This document shows, piece after piece, positions 13,101 through 22,539 of a stretch of DNA of 64,000 bases. The stretch is from Larimichthys crocea (taxonomy: Eukaryota; Chordata; Actinopteri; Sciaenidae): the NCBI RefSeq assembly GCF_000972845.2, contig NC_040028.1, forward strand, positions 21,636,705 to 21,700,704. Reading direction: 5' to 3'. The position numbers and the translations under genes are program-made. Position 1 is the first letter of the stretch. The number at the start of each line of letters is the position of its first letter. The notes beneath the pieces were generated by a model. That model saw only the letters and a program-made list of their open reading frames with translations, was not told the DNA's origin and searched no databases.

Positions 13101-13509
13101 AAGTGTCGTTACTTTTCTGTTTGAATTCAGCTTTCAGTCTGTGATGAAGATGATTTGATGTCATGAACATTCATTAACAGCTTCTCCTGTCTGTCTGTCT
13201 CATTAAACATTCAGTCATCTGCCTGTCGTTTGTTATTCATACAAACTCAGCACTTCCTGCAGCTCTTTCACAATAAAAGTCCTCCATTAAAGAGAGCTGA
13301 TGATCCTTCACTGTTTCACTTTGAGCAGCTCAGCTTGAGTTAGTTTAGTTCAAACTCAGTCAGTTTACAGTAAAAACAGTCTCTTACTTTGTGTCTGAGG
13401 GTCCAGGTTCATCACTGAACTTTATAGGAAGACCTTTGGACCGGTCACTCTTCATAGACAGACAGATGGATCCTGGAGACTCTGCTCTGTCCTCCTCTTC
13501 CTCCATCTT
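6975..13509 (-). CDS. NLR family receptor (FISNA-NACHT-LRR), NLRC3/NLRP12-like
   Basis: Minus-strand gene of the teleost-expanded cytosolic NLR family, expected to act as an innate immune sensor in the cytoplasm. Exons visible in order of transcription: candidate N-terminal exons (13388-13509, 12939-13009), the FISNA-NACHT exon (9607-11413), and four LRR exons (8551-8724, 8144-8317, 7529-7702, 6975-7158). From the NACHT exon to the stop all junctions keep frame: each LRR exon starts with one base completing the previous codon. The N-terminal exons end in phase 2 while the NACHT exon needs phase 1, so a linking exon is missing or unseen between 11414 and 12938. No B30.2/SPRY exon, common in this family, is seen downstream. 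The NACHT core is intact, so it may be functional, but the 5' end is unproven. Confidence 0.82.
7529..7702 (-). CDS. NLR LRR exon (174 nt)
   Basis: Standard 174-nt LRR exon of 58 codons between acceptor TTATACAG and donor GTCAGACACC. It encodes [20 protein letters not shown], then [20 protein letters not shown] and ends LKALR. Symmetric phase allows such exons to be gained or lost without frameshift. It is one of two members of a tandem duplication with 8144-8317. Confidence 0.85.
8144..8317 (-). CDS. NLR LRR exon (174 nt)
   Basis: 174-nt LRR exon with acceptor TTTATTCAG and donor GTCAGACACC. It encodes [40 protein letters not shown] and ends LKTLR. Exon and downstream intron are nearly the same as the unit 615 bp lower, so the two arose by recent tandem duplication. 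Confidence 0.85.
8551..8724 (-). CDS. NLR first LRR exon (174 nt)
   Basis: Acceptor TTTAATCGCAG and donor GTCAGTTCAC. It encodes [20 protein letters not shown], then [20 protein letters not shown] and ends LETLR. Its first base completes the GA left by the NACHT exon to give Glu. It is the most complete LRR of the four and the most divergent in flanking intron. Confidence 0.87.
8725..9606. other. NLR intron
   Basis: Intron of about 880 bp between the NACHT exon and the first LRR exon. AT-rich, no repeat family recognised, no open frame of note. Confidence 0.6.
9607..11413 (-). CDS. NLR FISNA-NACHT exon
   Basis: Single exon of about 1.8 kb, the usual size for fish NLRs. Counting from its first full codon region: FISNA segment about residues 10-75 ([27 protein letters not shown]); Walker A GVAGVGKT at 100-107; Walker [13 protein letters not shown] at 171-182; sensor ITSRPAA near 222; winged-helix region with [16 protein letters not shown] at 407-422; NACHT-associated helices to about 600. 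Acceptor TTTTTCTGTTTTAG before TGAGTGG, donor GCTGA|GTAAGT. The open frame is intact and all nucleotide-binding motifs are present, so ATP/dATP binding and oligomerisation are expected from the family. Confidence 0.93.
11414..12938. other. Intron/insertion region with LINE remnant
   Basis: Lies between the NACHT exon and the candidate 5' exons. At about 11680-11830 plus strand it reads [15 protein letters not shown], matching the [FS]VxxPxxWNxLP motif that ends many CR1/L2-type reverse transcriptase ORFs, so a LINE remnant sits here. The rest (12160-12590) repeats words such as TGGCATCC.GGTG.CAGGAGTGAGC loosely, resembling an old transposon. The missing linking exon of the NLR should be in this stretch. 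Confidence 0.45.
12939..13009 (-). CDS. Candidate NLR N-terminal exon B
   Basis: ATG at 13009-13007 opens [20 protein letters not shown] and runs to the donor ACAAA|GTAAGA, phase 2. The acidic MSSQREEEE start resembles the short first exons of fish NLRs. It has the same donor sequence and phase as the exon at 13388, so the two may be alternative first exons or duplicates. Not proven by the sequence alone. Confidence 0.35.
13388..13509 (-). CDS. Candidate NLR N-terminal exon A
   Basis: ATG at 13506-13504 opens [20 protein letters not shown], then [20 protein letters not shown], ending at donor ACAAA|GTAAGAG in phase 2. The [IV]C[LV]SMKSDRS..P..F.....PS motif is a hallmark of N-terminal exons of teleost NLRC3-like genes. 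An acceptor-like CTGAAGTCCAG precedes the ATG by three bases, so a 5' UTR exon upstream is likely. Confidence 0.65.
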
Positions 13510-13757
13510 CTGGACTTCAGTCAGTCTGAGGTGACAGGAACAATATGTCAGACATGTTCTGTATTAAATCATAAACTGAGCATTCTGCTTCATGCTAGTT
13601 TCCTGTTTATCTGTGCAGAACATAACTGCTGTGAAACAAGGTGCTTCATGAAAGGAATCCTGTCACATTTGTTTTGCATTCGTGAAGGTTTCATTTCATT
13701 TCTCAGAACACACAAAACAAGAAAAACAAGTTTGTTCAAGAGTCACAAGACTGAGAG

Positions 13758-13759
<2 letters not shown>

Positions 13760-13795
<36 letters not shown>
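13760..13795. repeat. (CA)n microsatellite
   Basis: Pure CA run. Confidence 0.95.
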
Positions 13796-13797
<2 letters not shown>

Positions 13798-13975
13798 TAT
13801 TTAGGTGCAGCCGTGCACACTCTGATTCACAATCAGGATCAGGAAGATTTAACAATCTGTACGTCATTAAACTACCTCTGTCACTTTGGACTTCAGTCAG
13901 GCTGAGAGGTTAAACATTAACACTGACTGTGAGCTCAGGACAAAACAAGTTTGTTCAGGAGTCACACACAAGACT

Positions 13976-13978
<3 letters not shown>

Positions 13979-14024
<46 letters not shown>
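13979..14024. repeat. (CA)n microsatellite
   Basis: Pure CA run. The flanks at about 13880-13925 echo the sequence at 13505-13530 (GGACTTCAGTCAG.CTGAG), so this small region is itself duplicated. Confidence 0.9.
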
Positions 14025-14030
<6 letters not shown>

Positions 14031-14156
14031 TTCTTTAAGTCTCTGCTTGTTTTCTTGGTTTTAGCAGGTTTCATTGATGATTAATAATTGTATTTGTGTG
14101 GACAGATGAATCAAAGTGCAGTCAGTGAAATCATCAGATGTTGGATTAACACTCAC

Positions 14157-14290
14157 CCTGCCTCAGCTTCAGGTTTCCTCTTTCTGCTCCGTCCACTCCA
14201 AATGGAGTCTGAACAAACTGAAGTTCCTCCCTGTTCTTCTCGACCTGGATCACCTGCTTAGTGTTGCTCCTCCCCTCTTTATTTACAGGA
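14157..14290 (-). other. Candidate 5' UTR exon of the NLR gene
   Basis: Reverse strand ends AAGCTGAGGCAGG|GTGAGT, a good donor, 650 bp upstream of exon A. It contains no long open frame. Position and donor suggest a noncoding first exon, but there is no independent support. Confidence 0.3.
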
Positions 14291-14937
14291 AATCAGCTGA
14301 GTTTATCTTCATGTGTGTGTGTGTGATATCTAAATAAAAATCCAGGGCAGAGCCTCAAGTCAAACACAGTCAGTGGTAAACCTGCAGAGAAAACACAGAC
14401 TGGATTAGTACAGAACCTTGAACCTGGATCACCTGTAGCTCCTCCTTTAATGATGTGTCATGTTGATGTCTGTCTACAGTTGCAATAAAAAATGATTCAA
14501 CATTGAAAATTAGGTTTGACAAAATGTACAAGCTTTCAGTTGTTTGCAATAAACAAATCAACTAATATTTGAAGTGGTTTTCTCCACAACACAAAAGGCC
14601 ACTTCTAATGACACCTTCAAACTTATTCTTTTACACGTTTCTTATACAAGTTTTTAAAGTAACACACATACATGTCGAAAAGCTTTAGCATCACTTTTTT
14701 ACAACGTAACGTTAACGAGACCTGAAGCTCTTTATGTTAAACTTAATGTCAGCTTAACTAGCAGAGATCCCACAATGCATCTGTAGTAGTTTTAGTATTA
14801 GCAAACTGCATAAGCAGCATTTCATCCAGGTATATCTATAATGGGTAACTGTGATTTTCCTTAGTAATTATTATTAGAGTGCACAGACAGTAAATTATCC
14901 AACTCTGTATTTCACAGGCATACGTTACCTAACTGTC
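14291..14937. other. Unannotated stretch
   Basis: AT-rich sequence between the NLR 5' end and the minisatellite. Nothing recognised. Confidence 0.5.
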
Positions 14938-15378
14938 TTAAAGTTACCTGTCTTAAAGTTTACCTGTCTTAAAGTTACCTGTGTTAAAGTTACCTGTGTT
15001 AAAGTTACTTGTCTTACAGTTTACCTGTCTTAAAGTTACCTGTCTTAAAGTTACTTGTCTTAAAGTTACCTGTCTTAAAGTTACCTGTGTTAAAGTTACT
15101 TGTCTTACAGTTTACCTGTCTTACAGTTTACCTGTCTTAAAATTACCTGTCTTAAAGTTACCTGTCTTAAAGTTTACCTGTCTTAAAGTTACCTGTCTTA
15201 AAGTTACCTGTGTTAAAGTTACCTGTCTTAAAGTTAACCTGTCTTAAAGTTACCTGTCTTAAAGTTACCTGTCTTAAAGTTACCTGTCTTAAAGTTAACC
15301 TGTCTTAAAGTTTACCTGTCTTAAAGTTTACCTGTCTTAAAGTTACCTGTCTTAAAGTTTACCTGTCTTAAAGCTTAC
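14938..15378. repeat. 15/16-bp minisatellite
   Basis: About 28 tandem copies of TTACCTGTCTTAAAG, some with one extra T. The plus frame reads LKVTC repeats, an artefact. Confidence 0.97.
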
Positions 15379-15886
15379 CTACCTTGCACAGTGGTTCTGG
15401 TTGTTGCCAGCTGAAGAAATATTTGATGATGTTTTCAAAATGAGCGTTGTCTCTGGACAGCTTCTTCACAGACACGCTGCAGTTGACTTTGTAACACCAG
15501 AAGAACTTTGTCACGTTAACTAAACCAGGTAGGTCATCATTAACAACAGCCAAACTAAACTTAACTAAACCAGGTAGGTCATCATTAACACCAGCCAAAC
15601 TAAACTTAACTAAACCAGGTAGGTCATCATTAACAACAGCCAAACTAAACTTAACTAAACCAGGTAGGTCATCATTAACAACAGCCAAACTAAACTTAAC
15701 TAAACCAGGTAGGTCATCATTAACAACAGCCAAACTAAACTTAACTAAACCAGGTGGGTCATCATTAACAACAGCCAAACTAAACTTAACTAAACCAGGT
15801 AGGTCATCATTAACAACAGCCAAACTAAACTTGCTTGCACAACCAGTGGAGGAGAAGCAGCAATATATCGTTAATGTTAGCTTCAT
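15368..15886 (-). CDS. Candidate exon with 15-residue repeats
   Basis: Open minus-strand frame of 172 codons. The upstream part is a signal-like start (MKLTLTIYCCFSSTGCA), the middle is seven tandem copies of KFSLAVVNDDLPGLV encoded by a 45-bp repeat (about 15515-15830), and the end is non-repetitive with YFFSWQQPEPLCK before a good donor AAG|GTAGGT at about 15385. The 45-bp period keeps the frame, and only conservative changes (L/P, V/G) separate the units. I do not recognise the family. It could be a real exon with an expanded repeat, or a chance frame over a minisatellite. Confidence 0.3.
   Translation of the reverse strand: MKLTLTIYCCFSSTGCASKFSLAVVNDDLPGLVKFSLAVVNDDPPGLVKFSLAVVNDDLPGLVKFSLAVVNDDLPGLVKFSLAVVNDDLPGLVKFSLAGVNDDLPGLVKFSLAVVNDDLPGLVNVTKFFWCYKVNCSVSVKKLSRDNAHFENIIKYFFSWQQPEPLCKVGKL
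15515..15830. repeat. 45-bp minisatellite x7
   Basis: Seven near-identical 45-bp units, each with ACCAGGTAGGTCATCATTAA and CAGCCAAACTAAACTTAA. Only isolated substitutions differ between units. Confidence 0.97.
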
Positions 15887-15924
15887 AAAAGATAGCTAGC
15901 AAGTTTGAAGAATCAAAATACTGA

Positions 15925-15997
15925 AATAGTAACAGTTAATAGTTAGTTATAATAGTTAATAGTTAGTTATAACAGTTAATAGTTAGTTATAATAGTG
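15925..15997. repeat. AT-rich minisatellite flanking LINE copy A (left)
   Basis: Units of AGTTAATAGTTAGTTATAAT. A related minisatellite flanks the other end of the LINE at 17850-18012, so the LINE sits inside one AT-rich array. Confidence 0.85.
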
Positions 15998-17850
15998 GGC
16001 CAACCACCCATGGGAGGGGTCTCGGGGGGGAGCGGTGCGAAGAAAGATAGGCGGCAGTCGGAGGCGGGGACCCTGGCGGTCCGACCCCCGGTTGCAGAAG
16101 CTGGCTCTGGGGACGTGGGACGTCACCTCTCTGGCGGGGAAGGAGCCTGAGCTGGTGCACGAGGTTGAGAGGTACCGGCTAGATATAGTCGGGCTCGCCT
16201 CGACGCACAGCGTGGGTTCCGGAACCAGTTTCCTTGAGAGGGGTTGGACGCTCTACCACTCTGGAGTTGCCCCCGGCGAGAGGCGCAGAGCGGGGGTGGG
16301 ACTGCTTGTTTCCCCCCGGCTCGGCGCCTGTACGTTGGGGTTCACCCCGGTGGACGAGAGGGTAGCCTCCCTTCACCTTCGGGTGGGGGGACGGGTCCTG
16401 ACTGTCGTCTGTGCTTATGCACCGAATGGCAGTTCAGAGTACCCACCCTTTCTGGAGTCTTTGGAGGGAGTGCTGGAGAGCACCCCCTCTGGGGACTCCC
16501 TCGTCCTCCTGGGGGACTTCATGCTCACGTGGGCGGCGACAGTGAGACCTGGAGGGGCGTGATTGGGAGGAACGGCCCCCCTGATCGAAACCCGAGTGGT
16601 GTTCTTTTTTGGACTTCTGTGCTCGTCATGGATTGTCCATAACGAACACCAGTTCAAGCATAAGGGTGTCCACATATGCACTTGGCACCAGGACGCCCTC
16701 GGCCGTAGTTCGATGATCGACTTTGTGGTCGCGTCGTCAGACTTGCGGCCACATGTTTTGGACACTCGGGTGAAGAGAGGGCGGAGCTGTCAACTGATCA
16801 CCACCTGGTGGTGAGTGGCTCCGATGGTGGGGGAGGATGGAGGTCAGACCTGCAAGCCCAAACGTTCTGTGCGGGTTTGCTGGGAACGTCTGGCTGAATG
16901 AGCTTGGTCTGCATTGCCGGCAGTAAGTCGGACCCATTTCCCGTGGGAGTTGGACTCCGCCAGGGCTGCCCTTTGTCACCGGTTCTGTTCATAACCTTTA
17001 TGACAGAATTTCTAGGCACCAGCCAGGGCGTCGAGGGGCTGCGATTCGGTGGCCTTAGTGATGTGTCTCTGCTTTTTGCGGACGATCTAGTCCTGTTGGC
17101 TTCCTCGGATCATGACCTTCAGCTCTCTCTGGAGCGGTTTGCAGCCGAGTGCGAAGCGGCTGGGATGAGATCAGCACCTCCAAATCCAGGGCCATGGTTC
17201 TCAGCCGGAAAAGGGTGGAGTGCGTTCCAGGTCGGGGATGAGATCCTGCCTCAAGTGGAGGAGTTCAAGTATCTCGGGGTCTTGTTCACAAGTGAGGGAG
17301 GATGGAACGGGAGATCGACCGCGGATCGGTGCGGCTTCTGCAGTGATGCAGACTCTGCACCGGTCCATCGTGGTGAAGAAGGAGCTGACCGAAAGACGAA
17401 GCTCTCGATTTACCAGTCGATCTACGTTCCTACCCTCACCTATGGTCACGAGCTTAGGGTAGTGACTGAAAGAATAAGATCGCGAATACAAGCAGCCGAA
17501 ATGAGCTTCCTTCGCAGGGTGGCTGGGGTCTCCCTTAGAGATAGGGTGAGAAGCTTGGCCATCCGCGAGGAGCTCAGAGTAGAACCGCTGCTCCTCCGCA
17601 TCGAGAGGATCCAGCTGGTGCTCGGGCATCTCGTGAGGATGTTCCGGGCATGTCCCCTCCGGGGCGGCCCCGGGGAAGACCCAGGACAAGCTGGAGGGAC
17701 TACGTCTCTCGGCTGGCCTGGGAACGCTTGGGGTCCCCTTGGGAGAGTTGGCAGAAGTGGCTGGGGAGAGGGAAGTCTGGGCTTCCCTGCTGAAGCTGCT
17801 GCCCCCGCCGACCCGACCACGGATAAGTGGAAGAAAACGAAAACGATATA
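15998..17850 (+). mobile_element. LINE copy A (non-LTR retrotransposon), internally deleted
   Basis: Plus-strand non-LTR element. At 16090-16540 it encodes an APE-type endonuclease ([53 protein letters not shown]), continuing in other frames to MIDFVVASSDLRPHVLDTR. At about 16860 it jumps to the second half of a reverse transcriptase (RQGCPLSPVLF, LLFADDLVLLAS at about 17065-17100, EEFKYLGVLFTSEG, then the C-terminal RIERIQLVLGHLVRM). The palm motifs between are absent, so about 1 kb is missing, and there are frameshifts. It ends CCGGATAAG-like (GGATAAGTGGAAGAAAACG). The element is dead. The clade (I/Nimb-like?) is uncertain. Confidence 0.9.
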
Positions 17851-17851
17851 G
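16898..17851 (+). pseudogene. LINE reverse transcriptase remnant ORF (copy A)
   Basis: Open frame of 317 codons covering the C-terminal half of the RT. FADD box present (LLFADDLVLL), thumb and C-terminal segment present, N-terminal palm lost by the internal deletion. It cannot encode an active polymerase. Confidence 0.85.
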
Positions 17852-18012
17852 TTAATAGTTCGTTCTACGTTATGTTAGTTCTAATAGATAATAGTTGGTT
17901 CTAACGGTTAATAGTTAGTTCTAATAGATATATTTAGTTTCTAATAGATAATAGTTAGTTCTAATAGATAGTATTTAGTTATACAGTTAATTTTAGTTCA
18001 CAGTAATAGTTA
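17851..18012. repeat. AT-rich minisatellite (right of LINE A)
   Basis: Degenerate units of TAATAGTTAGTTCTAATAGA. It is mirrored as an inverted copy at 18023-18180 across the N gap. Confidence 0.9.
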
Positions 18013-18022
18013 NNNNNNNNNN
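18013..18022. other. Assembly gap (10 N)
   Basis: Ten Ns exactly at the centre of an inverted repeat of about 1.56 kb per arm. The round number suggests an arbitrary-length gap. Confidence 0.99.
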
Positions 18023-19585
18023 TAACTATTACTGTGAACTAAAATTAACTGTATAACTAAATACTATCTATTAGAACTAACTATTATCTATTAGAAACTA
18101 AATATATCTATTAGAACTAACTATTAACCGTTAGAACCAACTATTATCTATTAGAACTAACATAACGTAGAACGAACTATTAACTATATCGTTTTCGTTT
18201 TCTTCCACTTATCCGTGGTCGGGTCGGCGGGGGCAGCAGCTTCAGCAGGGAAGCCCAGACTTCCCTCTCCCCAGCCACTTCTGCCAACTCTCCCAAGGGG
18301 ACCCCAAGCGTTCCCAGGCCAGCCGAGAGACGTAGTCCCTCCAGCTTGTCCTGGGTCTTCCCCGGGGCCGCCCCGGAGGGGACATGCCCGGAACATCCTC
18401 ATGAGATGCCCGAGCACCAGCTGGATCCTCTCGATGCGGAGGAGCAGCGGTTCTACTCTGAGCTCCTCGCGGATGGCCAAGCTTCTCACCCTATCTCTAA
18501 GGGAGACCCCAGCCACCCTGCGAAGGAAGCTCATTTCGGCTGCTTGTATTCGCGATCTTATTCTTTCAGTCACTACCCTAAGCTCGTGACCATAGGTGAG
18601 GGTAGGAACGTAGATCGACTGGTAAATCGAGAGCTTCGTCTTTCGGTCAGCTCCTTCTTCACCACGATGGACCGGTGCAGAGTCTGCATCACTGCAGAAG
18701 CCGCACCGATCCGCGGTCGATCTCCCGTTCCATCCTCCCTCACTTGTGAACAAGACCCCGAGATACTTGAACTCCTCCACTTGAGGCAGGATCTCATCCC
18801 CGACCTGGAACGGCACTCCACCCTTTTCCGGCTGAGAACCATGGCCCTGGATTTGGAGGTGCTGATCTCATCCCAGCCGCTTCGCACTCGGCTGCAAACC
18901 GCTCCAGAGAGAGCTGAAGGTCATGATCCGATGGAAGCCAACAGGACTAGATCGTCCGCAAAAAGCAGAGACCCATACTAAGGCCACCGAATCGCAGCCC
19001 CTCGACGCCCTGGCTGGTGCCTAGAAATTCTGTCATAACAGGTTATGAACAGAACCGGTGACAAAGGGCAGCCCTGGCGGAGTCCAACTCCCACGGGAAA
19101 TGGGTCCGACTTACTGCCGGCAATGCAGACCAAGCTCATTCAGCCAGACGTTCCCAGCAAACCCGCACAGAACGTTTGGGCTTGCAGGTCTGACCTCCAT
19201 CCTCCCCCACCATCGGAGCCACTCACCACCAGGTGGTGATCAGTTGACAGCTCCGCCCCTCTCTTCACCCGAGTGTCCAAACATGTGGCCGCAAGTCTGA
19301 CGACGCGACCACAAAGTCGATCATCGAACTACGGCCGAGGGCGTCCTGGTGCCAAGTGCATATGTGGACACCCTTATGCTTGAACTGGTGTTCGTTATGG
19401 ACAATCCATGACGAGCACAGAAGTCCAAAAAAGAACACCACTCGGGTTTCGATCAGGGGGGCCGTTCCTCCCAATCACGCCCCTCCAGGTCTCACTGTCG
19501 CCGCCCACGTGAGCATGAAGTCCCCCAGGAGGACGAGGGAGTCCCCAGAGGGGGCGCTCTCCAGCACTCCTCCAAAGACTCCAGT
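18023..19585 (-). mobile_element. LINE copy B, inverted mirror of copy A
   Basis: Reverse complement of about 16456-18012, including the AT-rich flank and the same internal deletion. It differs from A by scattered 1-3 base indels. RT-half motifs are readable on the minus strand (EEFKYLGVLFTSEGGWNGRS at 18700-18800). It ends abruptly in the endonuclease region at CTTTGGAG and is followed directly by copy C. Confidence 0.92.
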
Positions 19586-21135
19586 AACTATTACTGTGAA
19601 CTAAAATTAACTGTATAACTAAATACTATCTATTAGAACTAACTATTATCTATAGAAACTAAATATATCTATTAGAACTAACTATTAACCGTTAGAACCA
19701 ACTATTATCTATTAGAACTAACATAACGTAGAACGAACTATTAACTATTATCGTTTTCGTTTTCTTCCACTTATCCGTGGTCGGGTCGCGGGGGCAGCAG
19801 CTTCAGCAGGGAAGCCCAGACTTCCCTCTCCCCAGCCACTTCTGCCAACTCTCCCAAGGGGACCCAAGCGTTCCCAGGCCAGCCGAGAGACGTAGTCCCT
19901 CCAGCTTGTCCTGGGTCTTCCCCGGGGCCGCCCCGGAGGGGACATGCCCGGAACATCCTCATGAGATGCCCGAGCACCAGCTGGATCCTCTCGATGCGGA
20001 GGAGCAGCGGTTCTACTCTGAGCTCCTCGCGGATGGCAAGCTTCTCACCCTATCTCTAAGGGAGACCCCAGCCACCCTGCGAAGGAAGCTCATTTCGGCT
20101 GCTTGTATTCGCGATCTTATTCTTTCAGTCACTACCCTAAGCTCGTGACCATAGGTGAGGGTAGGAACGTAGATCGACTGGTAAATCGAGAGCTTCGTCT
20201 TTCGGTCAGCTCCTTCTTCACCACGATGGACCGGTGCAGAGTCTGCATCACTGCAGAAGCCGCACCGATCCGCGGTCGATCTCCCGTTCCATCCTCCCTC
20301 ACTTGTGAACAAGACCCCGAGATACTTGAACTCCTCCACTTGAGGCAGGATCTCATCCCCGACCTGGAACGCGCACTCCACCCTTTCCGGCTGAGAACCA
20401 TGGCCCTGGATTTGGAGGTGCTGATCTCATCCCAGCCGCTTCGCACTCGGCTGCAAACCGCTCCAGAGAGAGCTGAAGGTCATGATCCGAGGAAGCCAAC
20501 AGGACTAGATCGTCCGCAAAAAGCAGAGACCATCTAAGGCCACCGAATCGCAGCCCCTCGACGCCCTGGCTGGTGCCTAGAAATTCTGTCATAAAGGTTA
20601 TGAACAGAACCGGTGACAAAGGGCAGCCCTGGCGGAGTCCAACTCCCACGGGAAATGGGTCCGACTTACTGCCGGCAATGCAGACCAAGCTCATTCAGCC
20701 AGACGTTCCCAGCAAACCCGCACAGAACGTTTGGGCTTGCAGGTCTGACCTCCATCCTCCCCCACCATCGGAGCCACTCACCACCAGGTGGTGATCAGTT
20801 GACAGCTCCGCCCCTCTCTTCACCCGAGTGTCCAAACATGTGGCCGCAAGTCTGACGACGCGACCACAAAGTCGATCATCGAACTACGGCCGAGGGCGTC
20901 CTGGTGCCAAGTGCATATGTGGACACCCTTATGCTTGAACTGGTGTTCGTTATGGACAATCCATGACGAGCACAGAAGTCCAAAAAAGAACACCACTCGG
21001 GTTTCGATCAGGGGGGCCGTTCCTCCCAATCACGCCCCTCCAGGTCTCACTGTCGCCGCCCACGTGAGCATGAAGTCCCCCAGGAGGACGAGGGAGTCCC
21101 CAGAGGGGGCGCTCTCCAGCACTCCTCCAAAGACA
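19586..21135 (-). mobile_element. LINE copy C, tandem repeat of copy B
   Basis: Begins with the same AT-rich flank (TAACTATTACTGTGAACTAA) as copy B and ends at the same endonuclease point (CTCCAAAGACATCCAG at about 21120-21136). An identical truncation point, internal deletion and flank mean B and C arose by segmental duplication or assembly, not by separate insertions. Frames are broken by small indels. Confidence 0.92.
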
Positions 21136-21149
21136 TCCAGTGAGGCTGG

Positions 21150-21345
21150 CTCCAGAAGTGAGTCAGTCTCCATAAGTCTCCATGTCCAAATTCTTCATAC
21201 TTTATCTTTCTTATATTTACAGAATGTTTGGTACAAAAAACAGTTTTGGTCTCTGTAGCTAATTTCCCCGTTCATGACAACTGTACTGAGGGTGAATTTA
21301 TATACAACTCACCTGTTCACATTATATTAAGGCTTAAAGTTATGC
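21150..21345 (+). repeat. Dispersed teleost repeat
   Basis: GTGAGTCAGTCTCCATAAGTC, then TCCATGTCCAAATTCTTCA, ACAGTTTTGGTCTCTGTAGC and TTTCCCCGTTCATGACAACT, continuing to AAGGCTTAAAGTT. The first part recurs at 57760. I recall this as a widespread fish repeat; class not determined. Confidence 0.6.
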
Positions 21346-21499
21346 AGGGTTAAGAGCGTGGAGGAGAAACCTAGGAAGTAACGTTACCTTAATGTTCAGA
21401 CATTCAAACATTTGGCTCGGTTCGCCCAGGGCGCAAATCTGGCCAGGACCGGCGCTGCCTGCAGCTGAACATATTTACACTATCCAAACCTGACATAAG

Positions 21500-22075
21500 C
21501 TGTGTTCATGTCCAGACCAGACTACTGTCCGTCCTCCTGACGGCCTCCAGCCTGACAGTGAAACCTCTTCAGATGATCCAGAACGTGGCGGCTCGCCTGG
21601 TCTACAACCAGCCCCAAAGGTCACATGTCAGCTGCTCCTGGAGCTCCTCTGTCTACCTGTAGCAGCCCACATTCAATTCAAATCTCTAATGCTGACTACA
21701 AAGTGGTCTCTGGTTCTGCAGCGACCTCCCTGAACGTCCTCGTTACCTCCTCCAATGAGCGAGGCCTCCTCTGACACCTGTTCGCTCAGGACAGTCCGAA
21801 CTTTTTCCTCGTTGGTGGAACGTCCTACCAGCTCCTACAGATCAGGGGCGTCCCTCTACCTTCACAGGCCTCCTGAAGACCTCCAGCTCTGCAGAGAGGA
21901 CCTCCTCTACAACACTACCAACAGCTGGACATGAGAAAGCTGTCCCTTTAAGAAAGTCACTGTGTTACTGCTGCACTGACTTCTTATCACACTGCACCCT
22001 GACTGTTCTTCTCTGAGTCTCTTTGGATAAAAGCGTCTGCTCAATGACTAAATGTAAATGTATGTAAATGTAAAT
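21500..22075 (+). mobile_element. LINE 3' end (CR1/L2/Rex1-type) with ATGTAA tail
   Basis: Degenerate reading shows SLTVKPLQMIQNVAARLVYN, the C-terminal RT motif of CR1/L2-type LINEs, followed by the usual TGGAACGTCCTACCAGCTCC (WNxLP) region. The 3' end has the fish hallmark GGATAAAAGCGTCTGCTCAA and tail TGACTAAATGTAAATGTATG. Frames are broken; it is a fossil. Confidence 0.85.
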
Positions 22076-22530
22076 CACAACAAACACTGATTTATGTGAT
22101 TAACAACATTAATTACAAATTCTAAGAAGCATTCATAGTTTGTGGAACTAAATGTATTATACTCTGTTTAAACAGCATCACGTCAGGTGAAGAACTCATT
22201 CTGACTCATGTAGGACTCCAAACTCAAAGTTCAGTCTTGGTGACTTCTGTTCCTGCTCCAACATAAAGGATTTTATCTTTGGTATAAAGGTCTGTCTGCG
22301 TTGGAGTGGACGTACTTTGTGATTTCTTTTCTGTCAGCTCACAAATCATCTCAATTAGTCACAGATACTGAAGCAGAGGACACACTGTGTGTAAGTTCTC
22401 TGATGAACTGACCTCAGACCAGATTCACACGGTCTGTGGTCTGTGAACAGCGCAGCAGCAGACCTGGGATCAGCCTTCGGACATGATGTGCATGATGAAA
22501 GTAAAGTAACGACTCATCTCTGCTGACGAC
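22076..22530. other. Intergenic, nothing recognised
   Basis: Between the LINE 3' end and the candidate enox1 poly(A) site. No repeat or frame recognised. Confidence 0.5.
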
Positions 22531-22533
22531 GAC

Positions 22534-22539
22534 TTTATT
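22534..22539 (-). promoter_or_regulatory. Candidate enox1 poly(A) signal
   Basis: AATAAA on the minus strand, about 1.55 kb downstream of the enox1 stop codon. Position is plausible; other signals cannot be excluded. Confidence 0.35.

Noticed and set aside
14938..15378. Possible CRISPR-like array of regularly spaced repeats
   Set aside because: Units of 15-16 bp abut with no spacers, in a eukaryotic genome; it is a minisatellite.
16035..17851. Functional retrotransposon or host reverse transcriptase gene
   Set aside because: RT palm motifs before RQGCPL are deleted and the endonuclease frame is shifted; all copies are defective.
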